This document shows, one piece after another, positions 1 to 6,977 of a stretch of 36,057 bases of DNA (position 1 is the first letter of the stretch; each line of letters begins with the position of its first letter). The stretch lies in assembly GCA_015067925.1 (NCBI GenBank), contig SVLN01000003.1, positions 1 through 36,057 of the forward strand, given 5' to 3'. The notes beneath the pieces were generated by a model that saw only the letters and a program-made list of their open reading frames with translations, did no database searches and was not told the DNA's origin. The stretch is from Oscillospiraceae bacterium. Its GTDB lineage: Bacteria > Bacillota > Clostridia > Oscillospirales > Oscillospiraceae. The translations under genes were made by a program, and so were the position numbers.

Positions 1-611
1 ATGCCGACCCGCCAGCCGCCGTACTGATTCCAGCCTGCAGCCTCCACGATGCCTCCCTCCACCGCCACAATCGGCGTTCCCAGGGCGCCCATCATGTCGT
101 GTCCGAGATGCTTTCGCTGGAAACCGTAGCTCCGTGAGGCTCCAAAATCATCGTAATGAGCGTATCCGTATCCAGCCGCGATGGGCGAAAAAGCCTTTAA
201 ACCGTAGCTTGTTTTCCAGGTTTCTTTTCCATTCTCGTCCTCGGTGCAGATGGCATAACATCCCACCAGGCCACCCAGCGCCGCGCCGTATGCCTGACGA
301 TAGTATGTGTAGTACTTGTACCGCTCCCCCAACTGTTCCTGAATCGATTGATCGCTCAAAAGCTCGGCCTTTGCCTTATCGACCTCTTTGGGACTCAGAT
401 TCTTGCCGCCGCAATGGGTTGCCGCCAGCGCCAGAAGGTCGATCCAGCTCAAGGGGCGTTCTGTATCGCGGGATTGCACATCAATGGACAAAGCGTGCTC
501 CATTGCTTCCAGACTCACATCAAAATCCACCCATTTGATATAATCGCCGGCCTGTGCATCGGAGCACAGAAGCATCATTACCAGAACAAAAGAAAACAGC
601 CGTTTCCGCAA
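1..611 (-). CDS. Secreted M23-type metallopeptidase, partial (3' end beyond window)
   Basis: The frame runs leftward off the window edge, leaving about 203 N-terminal residues. I chose the TTG at 611 as start because a near-perfect GGAGGTGA lies a few bases upstream; the GTG at 620 would overlap that site. From the TTG the protein opens with Arg-Lys-Arg and a hydrophobic stretch ending near Ala-Gln-Ala, a typical signal peptide, so it is probably exported. After a helical region, the visible end carries His-Leu-Gly-His-Asp followed by Thr-Pro-Ile-Val-Ala-Val-Glu-Gly-Gly. This is the LytM/M23 pattern of the first zinc-binding His and Asp followed by the G-T-P-I-x-A strand. The second His motif would lie outside the window. 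The likely role is cutting peptide bonds in cell-wall peptidoglycan. It lies 64 bases after rhaD on the same strand, but nothing ties it to rhamnose use. Confidence 0.72.
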   Translation of the reverse strand, partial: MRKRLFSFVLVMMLLCSDAQAGDYIKWVDFDVSLEAMEHALSIDVQSRDTERPLSWIDLLALAATHCGGKNLSPKEVDKAKAELLSDQSIQEQLGERYKYYTYYRQAYGAALGGLVGCYAICTEDENGKETWKTSYGLKAFSPIAAGYGYAHYDDFGASRSYGFQRKHLGHDMMGALGTPIVAVEGGIVEAAGWNQYGGWRVG

Positions 612-675
612 AGCACTCACCTCCAGGGTGTAGTCTTTGGGGAAACGGCCATAAATATTTTGTTAAATTAAAGCA

Positions 676-1488
676 TCAATCTAGGTATCCTTCTCTACCC
701 TTGACGCCGAAATGTGCTTCCAGCTGGTGAAGCTGCTCATCAGAGATGGTATTCACCAAGGGAAGATGGGCAATCTTCATGTAGATCTCGGCAGCTTTTT
801 CTGCAGTTTCGATCAGGCCGAAGGTCTCGTCCAGATCCTTGCCGGCACCGTAGATGCCATGCTGGCTCCAGACAACCAGACGTGCCGTTTGCATTTTCTC
901 AGCTGTTGCTACACCAATCTCGTTGGTACCACAGAGCATCCAGGGCAGCACATTCACGCCGTCCGGGAACACCACGATGCACTCGGTGCACATCTGCCAC
1001 AGGGTACGGGTAAACGCCCGCTCGTCCAGAGTATGCACATAGCTCATTGCCAACAGATTGGCAGGATGACAATGCATTACAACACGGTTGGATGCATCCA
1101 CCTTCAGCCGCGCCACATGGCTCATCATATGTGCCGGGAATTCCGAGGTAAACTTGCCTCCGTCCTCATAGCCCCACAGCAGCTCCGCGGTTCTGCCATC
1201 ATCGGTCAGACGGACGATACCCAGGTTGACCTGGGGTGCGTACTGCACATTTTTGAAATACTTACCGGTGCCGGTAACCAGGAAATAACGGCCGTTGAGC
1301 TCAGGCGCGGTAAAACCCGTGGGAAAGGAGCGAAGCGTACCGGAAAGATCCAGATAGTCTTTCAATTCAGCCTCATCCAGCAACAGAGAGATATTGCCTC
1401 CATTGCGCTCATCCCAACCGTGCTCATACATATTGGTGGTCGTTCTAACCATTTCGATCAGAAACGGTGCAGTCAGAATGTCTTTCAT
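676..1488 (-). CDS. rhaD: Rhamnulose-1-phosphate aldolase RhaD
   Basis: This cytoplasmic class II aldolase performs the last step of L-rhamnose breakdown, splitting L-rhamnulose 1-phosphate into DHAP and L-lactaldehyde. Its 270 residues match the usual length of about 274. The zinc ligands are visible: H139 and H141 in Met-His-Cys-His-Pro, and H210 in Ser-Gln-His-Gly. The catalytic Glu is E116 in Thr-Ser-Glu-Phe-Pro-Ala-His. The N-terminal Gly-Trp-Asp-Glu-Arg-Asn-Gly-Gly-Asn is the phosphate-binding Asn-Gly-Gly-Asn region of the family. The ATG overlaps the TGA of rhaA as ATGA, so translation is probably coupled to rhaA. It is the last gene of rhaB-rhaA-rhaD. No clear terminator follows before the M23 gene. 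Confidence 0.95.
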   Translation of the reverse strand: MKDILTAPFLIEMVRTTTNMYEHGWDERNGGNISLLLDEAELKDYLDLSGTLRSFPTGFTAPELNGRYFLVTGTGKYFKNVQYAPQVNLGIVRLTDDGRTAELLWGYEDGGKFTSEFPAHMMSHVARLKVDASNRVVMHCHPANLLAMSYVHTLDERAFTRTLWQMCTECIVVFPDGVNVLPWMLCGTNEIGVATAEKMQTARLVVWSQHGIYGAGKDLDETFGLIETAEKAAEIYMKIAHLPLVNTISDEQLHQLEAHFGVKGREGYLD

Positions 1489-2741
1489 GCTCTGTCCTCC
1501 AGAACCTTTTTCTCGTATTGCTGAATGGCATCAAACCACTCACCGTCTGCGGGTTTACTGCAGCTGCGGCAGTATTCATCCCAAACATCGCCGAAAGGCA
1601 GCGTCTTGAGTTCTTCCTGCAGCACCATCAGTTCCGTAAACTCCCCTTTGTCCTGCAATTCACACAGCTGTGCATCCGGCTGCAAAAGGGCAAACAGAAG
1701 CGCTTTCTGCACATTCCGATAGCCGGTTACCCAAGCTGCAATGCGATTGATGGACGCATCAAAATAGTCCAGCGCGATGTGTACGCGTCCGTCCAGACCG
1801 CCGCATCGCACAATCTCACGGGCGATCTCTTTCGTTTCATCATCGAAGAGCACCACATGGTCAGAGTCCCAGCGAATACCACGAGTGACATGCAGGGCGA
1901 TCTCGTGAAAGAACGTCAGCAGTGCGGGAATCTTATCCGACACCACCTCTGTGGGATGGTAGTGCCCATTATCCAGCAGCGGAATGCACTTGTCTCGGTT
2001 AAACGCTGCATAACTCAGCGTAAATTCAGCGGAACCGGCCGTGTAAGCTTCCACGCCAATGCCGAACACCTTGGATTCCACACAGGGCTTGACCTTCTCA
2101 AAGTCAAAGGGCTCAGAGAGGATCTCATCAATGGCCTGTCGGTAGCGAATCCGCGGGCCCAGGCGATCACCCGGGATATCCTTGAATCCGTCGCCGGTCC
2201 AGATGTTCATAATCACCGGCTCCCCAAGCTGCTCCGCCAGATAATTGGAAATGCGGATACTGGCCTTACCGTGCTCGATCCAAAAACGTCGGGTTTCTTC
2301 ATTTGCGCTGCTGAGTGTCAGAGGATCGCACTTCTCATGGGAAAAGAACGTTGGGTTGAAGTCACAGCCCAGGCCGTGCTCTTTGCAGAAATCCACCCAC
2401 TTCTGAAAGTGCTTAGGTTCCAGCTTGTCGCGGTCTGCGTACTCGCCCTCTTCAAAAACGGCATAGCTGGCGTGCAGGTTCATTTTCGGCTTGCCGGGGA
2501 TCAGGCTAAGCGCCAGATCAAGATCCGCCATCAATTGTTCCGGAGTCGCAGCGCGACCGGGATAATTGCCGGTGGTCTGGATTCCACCGGTCAGCGGCTT
2601 CGAAGGATCCGTGTCAAAACCGCGCACATCGTCACCCTGCCAGCAGTGCAGAGAAACAGGTACGCTCTTTAATTTTTCAATGGCAGCATCGGTATCAATG
2701 CCATAACGGGCATATTTACTCTTGGCATTCTGGTAACTCAT
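1485..2741 (-). CDS. rhaA: L-rhamnose isomerase RhaA
   Basis: RhaA interconverts L-rhamnose and L-rhamnulose in the cytoplasm using divalent metals. From the ATG at 2741 the protein is 418 residues, against 419 in E. coli. This start overlaps the rhaB stop as ATGA and has GGGAGG seven bases upstream. An in-frame ATG at 2756 lies on the wrong side of that site. By comparison with the E. coli motifs, the metal ligands appear as E231 (Val-Glu-Ala-Tyr-Thr), D257 and H260 (Leu-Asp-Asn-Gly-His), H284 (Leu-His-Val), D292 and D294 (Trp-Asp-Ser-Asp-His) and D325. All are present, so an active enzyme is expected. It is the middle gene of the rhaBAD operon. Confidence 0.96.
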   Translation of the reverse strand: MSYQNAKSKYARYGIDTDAAIEKLKSVPVSLHCWQGDDVRGFDTDPSKPLTGGIQTTGNYPGRAATPEQLMADLDLALSLIPGKPKMNLHASYAVFEEGEYADRDKLEPKHFQKWVDFCKEHGLGCDFNPTFFSHEKCDPLTLSSANEETRRFWIEHGKASIRISNYLAEQLGEPVIMNIWTGDGFKDIPGDRLGPRIRYRQAIDEILSEPFDFEKVKPCVESKVFGIGVEAYTAGSAEFTLSYAAFNRDKCIPLLDNGHYHPTEVVSDKIPALLTFFHEIALHVTRGIRWDSDHVVLFDDETKEIAREIVRCGGLDGRVHIALDYFDASINRIAAWVTGYRNVQKALLFALLQPDAQLCELQDKGEFTELMVLQEELKTLPFGDVWDEYCRSCSKPADGEWFDAIQQYEKKVLEDRA

Positions 2742-4021
2742 ACAGTTCCCTCCCAAGTCATTTGCGATTTCAGGTTTCCGATCGCGGTGGCTTCCATCGG
2801 CAGGGCAACGACCTGCTTGCCGGAGAACTCCTGCGTCAGGGCGTTAAGGAGCTCATTCTTAGCGCCACCGCCGACGATATAAACTTTATCATATTTGCAG
2901 GCGGTATTATACTGTAATTCATCCAATGCATTGGCATAGCACAATGCCAGGCTGCGGTAAGCACAGCGGAAATAATCCCCGGGCGTCTGCGGCTTTCGAA
3001 GCAGCCTCTCATCAAAGGCAGCCTTCATAGACTCCGGTGCCATGAAAAGAGAATCATTCACATCAACAGTTTCCTCATAGCCGCTGCTTCGTGCGTTGGA
3101 TACAATCTCGTTAAAGTCCGTTTCAGGACAGAGCTCATCCCGCAGTCGGTTGACAAGCCACATGCCCATGATGTTTTTCTGATAGCGATTATACCCCACA
3201 CCGCCCTCATTGGACCAGTTCTGTGCTTTACTGTTTTCATCAGTAATGGGTTTCGGCGTCTTGACGCCAAGCAGGCTCCATGTTCCGGAGGAAATATAAG
3301 GCTGGTTCCCTTCCATGGGAATTCCTTCCACGGCAGATCCCGTGTCATGCGTAGCACAGAGCATCACACGGATACCCTCATAGGTGCCGATCTGCACGCC
3401 CGGTTGCTGCAGCTTATAAAACAGGCGCTTCGGCAAACCGAGTGCCTGAATGATTTCTTCGTCAAATTGCCCGTTCTGCGCACTGACCATACCGCCTGTG
3501 GTGGCATTGGTATACTCATGGGCTTTCGTGCCGCAGAGTCGGTAGAGCAGATACTCGGGGATCATCAAAAAATCGGTAGCCTGCTCCAGGCGCCCTGTCT
3601 TCAGATCCGCATAGAGCTGGTAGACCGTATTAAAGGGCTGGAATTGAATTCCCGTTTTCTGATACAACTCAGAAAAAGAGATTCTTTCATGAACTTCCGG
3701 GATGATTGCTTCTGTTCGTCCGTCCCGATACGCATAGCACGGGCCGATGATTTCATCACCGTTCATCAGAACATAGTCCACGCCCCAGGTATCAATGCTC
3801 AGGCTCTCAATCCTGCCAAATTCCTCCGTCGCGTTCCGGATACCTGTTGTTACATGGTGAAATAAAGCATCCACATCCCAGGTTAAATGGCCGTCTTGCA
3901 TAACGACGCCGTTGGGAAATCGGTAGACCTCTTTGGTTTTCAGTTCATTGTTCTGCATCCAGCCGACAATATGCCGCCCCGAGGATGCACCGATATCAAT
4001 CGCGAGATAGTACTTCACCAA
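2738..4021 (-). CDS. rhaB: Rhamnulokinase RhaB (short C-terminus)
   Basis: This FGGY-family sugar kinase phosphorylates L-rhamnulose at O1 with ATP. The N-terminal Asp-Ile-Gly-Ala-Ser-Ser-Gly-Arg is the phosphate-binding loop of the family. Ala-Thr-His-Asp-Thr-Gly-Ser-Ala carries the catalytic Asp, and Val-Gly-Gly-Gly-Ala-Lys-Asn is the C-terminal ATP-binding loop. There is no ATG start. TTG (4021) and GTG (4018) are adjacent, downstream of an AAAGGGTGA site; spacing suits either. At about 427 residues it is clearly shorter than the usual 460-490. The shortfall is at the C-terminus, where the protein ends right after Ala-Thr-Ala-Ile-Gly-Asn-Leu and the usual last helices are missing. The stop overlaps the rhaA start. 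It is the first gene of rhaBAD, 136 bases after the binding-protein gene and its terminator. Confidence 0.93.
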   Translation of the reverse strand: MVKYYLAIDIGASSGRHIVGWMQNNELKTKEVYRFPNGVVMQDGHLTWDVDALFHHVTTGIRNATEEFGRIESLSIDTWGVDYVLMNGDEIIGPCYAYRDGRTEAIIPEVHERISFSELYQKTGIQFQPFNTVYQLYADLKTGRLEQATDFLMIPEYLLYRLCGTKAHEYTNATTGGMVSAQNGQFDEEIIQALGLPKRLFYKLQQPGVQIGTYEGIRVMLCATHDTGSAVEGIPMEGNQPYISSGTWSLLGVKTPKPITDENSKAQNWSNEGGVGYNRYQKNIMGMWLVNRLRDELCPETDFNEIVSNARSSGYEETVDVNDSLFMAPESMKAAFDERLLRKPQTPGDYFRCAYRSLALCYANALDELQYNTACKYDKVYIVGGGAKNELLNALTQEFSGKQVVALPMEATAIGNLKSQMTWEGTV

Positions 4022-4061
4022 AGTTCACCCTTTCCCTGTTTTTCATCAAAGCGTTCTGTAA

Positions 4062-4076
4062 TTACCGAGTTGGTAA
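4062..4076. promoter_or_regulatory. Small palindrome upstream of rhaB (possible operator)
   Basis: TTACC-gagtt-GGTAA is a perfect 5-base inverted repeat about 45 bases upstream of rhaB, touching the edge of the preceding terminator. It could bind a regulator of rhaBAD, which would fit a catabolic operon. A short palindrome can also arise by chance, and no -35/-10 pair is clear between it and rhaB. Confidence 0.25.
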
Positions 4077-4112
4077 AAACCTCCTATTGCAGGCACTGCA
4101 ATAGGAGGTTTT
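4076..4112 (-). terminator. Terminator after the solute-binding protein gene
   Basis: A perfect 17-base inverted repeat with a 3-base GCA loop; on the minus strand the stem ends in a run of five T. It lies 45 bases after the stop of the binding-protein gene and upstream of rhaB. It probably ends or attenuates transcription, so the abundant lipoprotein mRNA would be made in excess of rhaBAD. Confidence 0.88.
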
Positions 4113-4157
4113 CTATTGCCTATTCGTTGGTTTGGTTCTGTGACAGAAGCAGCAGAA

Positions 4158-5681
4158 TTACTTCGCTGCCAGCCAAGCAGTCAGCTGCTGCTGAACCTTT
4201 TCAATGTACTCGTCGACCTGAGCAGTCTCGAGCTTACTCATATACTCGTTGTACAGATCGTCGGTGTACAGACCGCCATTCATGGAGCTAACGTACTGAT
4301 CGTTCACAGCAGTCAGCTGGCTGATATAGTTATCCAGATCGGCGTTGTTCACGGTGAAGCCCAGATACTTGCTTTCTTCCATCTTGGTCATCATCTCAGC
4401 AACGACTTCGTTGAAGTCAGCGCCCTGGCCCATACCGGGGATCAGCAGCATGTTGTTGCCGAACACGAAGTTGCCGGAAGAGTATGCATTCTCCTTACGG
4501 GAAACCTGGCCGTCAACCACATCATAGTCAACACCTTCTTCGCCGTTGACCAGCAGGTTCATCAGTTCCTTGCTAGTATACAGCATGTTCAGGAACTTAC
4601 AGGCAGCCTCAGGCTCTTCTGCGGTGATGGGAACTGCCATGCCCCAGGTAGCCAGGTTGGAGGTTCTCAGCAGAGGCTGGGAAATCTGACGGGCAACAGC
4701 GGGGAACTTGTAGTTGCCGGAATTCTCAACGCCGAACTCAGAAGCGCAAATCAGAGAGAAAGTCAGGCCCTGGTTGAACAGATCGTTGCCGGACAGGGTG
4801 GTGTTAATAATGGAGTCAGCGTAGATGTAGCCCTTCTCGTTCCAGGAAGCGACCATCTTGGCATTGTCAACCCAGACGTCTTCCTTGAACTTCAAGGACA
4901 CATTGCCGTCCTGATCGGTGTAGACAACACTGGCGGATTCGCTCAGCGTATCGTAAGTAACACCGTCCAGAGAGTCATTATAGAAGAAAGCATCGCCGGC
5001 CAGAACGGAGCCGGAGTTGGAGATGATGGGGTACATACCCTCGGGAACCTTGGCATCCTTAACAACAGCCAGGATCTCTTCAAACTCAGACCAGGTGGTC
5101 ATCTTGTCGGCCTTCTCAGCCAGACCCAGCTCATTCAGAACATCCTTGTTCATGATGATGAAGCGGCTGGTGGTCAGGTTTCTGTGGGTGGGCAGGCCAT
5201 AAACGCCACCGTCAAAGGTGTAAGCGTTTACACCGCCGCCAACCGTGGCCAGAGCCTCCGGCGCATAGTTTTTCAGATGCTCGCCGATTTCCATGACCAT
5301 GCCCTGACGATGTAGGGTGCTGACGCTGTTCATGATGCTGGCAGTAACCACGTCAATCTGCTCGCCGCCGGCAATGGCAGGAGTCAGCTTGCTGGCAAAG
5401 TCACCCATGTTCATGAAGGTGAACTCGACCTTCACATTGATGTTGGCCTCGGTCAGAGCGTTGACAGCCTTGCTGATGCGTTCGCCATGATCGCCCGCCT
5501 TGCTGTTGAAGTCAAACCAGTAAGCCTTAATGGTTACAGTCTCTTCAGGGTCATTGCTCGTGTTGGTGTTCGTGTTGGTATTGGTATTGGTGTTCGTGTT
5601 GTCCTTTGCGCAGGCGGCAAACAGAGTAACGAACAGGCAAGCAACCAAAACCAATGCCAGAATTGCCTTGAACTTCTTCAT
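4158..5681 (-). CDS. ABC transporter sugar-binding lipoprotein, DUF3502 type
   Basis: The ATG at 5681 has an AAAAAGGAGA ribosome binding site and gives 507 residues. A Lys-rich start and hydrophobic stretch end in a lipobox-like Phe-Ala-Ala-Cys, with C24 as the lipidation site, so the protein should be anchored outside the membrane. Seven Asn-Thr repeats form a flexible linker, followed by a family 1 extracellular solute-binding fold. The last ~130 residues, including Tyr-Leu-Gly-Phe-Thr-Val-Asn and ending Gln-Leu-Thr-Ala-Trp, resemble the DUF3502 domain of clostridial sugar-binding lipoproteins. Position suggests it captures rhamnose or a rhamnose-containing oligosaccharide, but the ligand cannot be read from sequence. 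No permease genes are adjacent and none occur in the window, so LplB/YtcP-type partners must be elsewhere. A strong terminator follows. Confidence 0.88.
   Translation of the reverse strand: MKKFKAILALVLVACLFVTLFAACAKDNTNTNTNTNTNTNTSNDPEETVTIKAYWFDFNSKAGDHGERISKAVNALTEANINVKVEFTFMNMGDFASKLTPAIAGGEQIDVVTASIMNSVSTLHRQGMVMEIGEHLKNYAPEALATVGGGVNAYTFDGGVYGLPTHRNLTTSRFIIMNKDVLNELGLAEKADKMTTWSEFEEILAVVKDAKVPEGMYPIISNSGSVLAGDAFFYNDSLDGVTYDTLSESASVVYTDQDGNVSLKFKEDVWVDNAKMVASWNEKGYIYADSIINTTLSGNDLFNQGLTFSLICASEFGVENSGNYKFPAVARQISQPLLRTSNLATWGMAVPITAEEPEAACKFLNMLYTSKELMNLLVNGEEGVDYDVVDGQVSRKENAYSSGNFVFGNNMLLIPGMGQGADFNEVVAEMMTKMEESKYLGFTVNNADLDNYISQLTAVNDQYVSSMNGGLYTDDLYNEYMSKLETAQVDEYIEKVQQQLTAWLAAK
5559..5600 (-). 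repeat. Tandem 6-base repeat encoding (Asn-Thr)7 linker
   Basis: Seven copies of the hexamer AAY-ACS (minus strand) encode seven Asn-Thr dipeptides just after the lipidated Cys of the binding protein. Codons vary among AAC, AAT, ACG and ACC, so the repeat is not perfect at the DNA level. It is a hydrophilic spacer between membrane anchor and binding domain. Copy number could vary between strains by slippage. Confidence 0.85.
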
Positions 5682-5817
5682 TGTTGTTTCTCCTTTTTTG
5701 ATAGAATTTGGATTTATGCTTTCTACGGCCAAAGCTTAATCCTTTTTTCACACAAAAACAACAACTTATCTTGCTGAACTTATATCCTTTTTTGCGAAGA
5801 AGTCACTCCGGCGCAAA

Positions 5818-6786
5818 CTATACAACGCTGTTCTGCTGCCGGTACTGTTTCGGCGTACAGCCATAATATTTATGGAAGTGGCGATAGAAAAACGAAGCAT
5901 TTTCATACCCGATCGCCGTCGTTATTTCCGCAACAGAAAGCTTCGTTTCTCTCAACAGGTACGCTGCGCGTTGGAAGCGAACCGTGTGCAAAAGGTCTGT
6001 AAAGCAGACGCCCGTTTCATTCTGAATCAGGCGCGAAAGCGCGGAATCGGAAATGCCTTCCGCTTCTGCCAGGGCAGAGAGGGTACAAGTACGATAGTTC
6101 TCCTCAATTTCATGCAGCACGCGCATCACCATGGCATGTTGGCGCGCATCCTCACTGATCACGCCCAGAGAATCGGTACACGACGCCAGATGCTGCAGCA
6201 GCAAATTTACCGTCTGGCGCTCAATCTCATTATTCGCGGTTCCTCCCATGCTGAGCGTATAGGCCAGGTTCTCCAAAAGATTCTGCACGGGCAGAACATT
6301 CTCAACAAAAAATGCAAGATATGCCGGAGTGCTGCCCTGGCTCAGAGAGGATACAAGAAACAGCCAGAGAGGATTTTCGCGATGCAAAGTCGGCAGCGCC
6401 GCATCGAAGAATTGCGGCAGAATAATGAAATTCAACGCAATGTCGTGTTCACCGGCAGGCAGAATCTCATGGCTCTCATTCTGATTCAAAAGAAGCAAGG
6501 AACCCTCCGTCAGAACGATCTTATCCTTTCCACCAATGATGTGTGTGGTCGTGCCCTTGCACATATAAATTAGTTCGAAGTAATTATGCTTATGAGGCGG
6601 AAAATGGATAAACCGGGTGTGAGGACGCAGACCGATCTGATGTCCCACGGGAAGCAGCTTGTTTCGGTCCATGAATTCATTTGAGTGCGTGGAATAAATC
6701 GAATAGTCCACCCGCGTATCACCGGCCAGGATTCTCTTTTCTTCCTCTGTGATCTTTGAAAATTTTTCCAGCAGTTCTTTCACCAT
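5818..6786 (-). CDS. AraC-family transcriptional regulator, probable rhamnose regulator
   Basis: This 322-residue protein has a cupin-like sensor half (Pro-Pro-His-Lys-His-Asn-Tyr-Phe-Glu and Gly-Ser-Leu-Leu-Leu-Leu-Asn) at about residues 50-110. A double helix-turn-helix AraC domain fills the last ~100 residues. The latter shows Leu-Ser-Ala-Leu-Ala-Glu-Ala-Glu-Gly-Ile-Ser and the family signature Ile-Gly-Tyr-Glu-Asn-Ala-Ser-Phe-Phe-Tyr-Arg-His-Phe with a final Pro-Lys-Gln-Tyr-Arg. The ATG follows a GGTGAT site. It sits between the binding-protein gene and the divergent glycosidase. By its layout it is likely an activator of both that responds to L-rhamnose or a related sugar, as RhaR/RhaS do in enterobacteria; the ligand is inferred. 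The stop is TAG, 136 bases before the binding-protein start. Confidence 0.9.
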   Translation of the reverse strand: MVKELLEKFSKITEEEKRILAGDTRVDYSIYSTHSNEFMDRNKLLPVGHQIGLRPHTRFIHFPPHKHNYFELIYMCKGTTTHIIGGKDKIVLTEGSLLLLNQNESHEILPAGEHDIALNFIILPQFFDAALPTLHRENPLWLFLVSSLSQGSTPAYLAFFVENVLPVQNLLENLAYTLSMGGTANNEIERQTVNLLLQHLASCTDSLGVISEDARQHAMVMRVLHEIEENYRTCTLSALAEAEGISDSALSRLIQNETGVCFTDLLHTVRFQRAAYLLRETKLSVAEITTAIGYENASFFYRHFHKYYGCTPKQYRQQNSVV

Positions 6787-6803
6787 TTTTTATCACCGAT
6801 TCT

Positions 6804-6833
6804 ATCATAAATGAATTTTCTGCACATCGTCAA
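6804..6833 (-). promoter_or_regulatory. Putative promoter for the araC-type gene
   Basis: Minus-strand TTGACG and TATGAT are separated by 18 bases. Both boxes match consensus at five of six positions. The predicted start point is only about ten bases from the ATG, so the leader would be very short and overlap the ribosome binding site. That lowers confidence. Confidence 0.4.
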
Positions 6834-6878
6834 GAGCTGCAAAAAATGAATACACTTCCAACAAAATCGGACATTGTT

Positions 6879-6908
6879 TTGACAGCAGACAGCCATTACG
6901 ATTATACT
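6879..6908 (+). promoter_or_regulatory. Promoter for the rhamnosidase-like gene
   Basis: A perfect -35 TTGACA is followed after 18 bases by TATACT, giving a start point roughly 65 bases before the ATG at 6978. With the araC-gene promoter on the other strand it makes a divergent control region of 191 bases, where the AraC-type protein could regulate both directions. Confidence 0.65.
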
Positions 6909-6977
6909 GTATTTATATGTCTGTGGCCTATAAAACCGGATTTGATTCCGCACATAACGGAAAGAGGTGCAATCAGT

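Noticed and set aside
134..671. Short plus-strand open frames at the left edge.
   Set aside because: The minus strand encodes an M23-type peptidase with signal peptide and HxxxD-type motif, so these are shadows.
4116..5315. A long open frame on the plus strand opposite the solute-binding protein gene.
   Set aside because: It is antisense to a well-supported gene, has no ribosome binding site, and its protein shows no recognisable motif.
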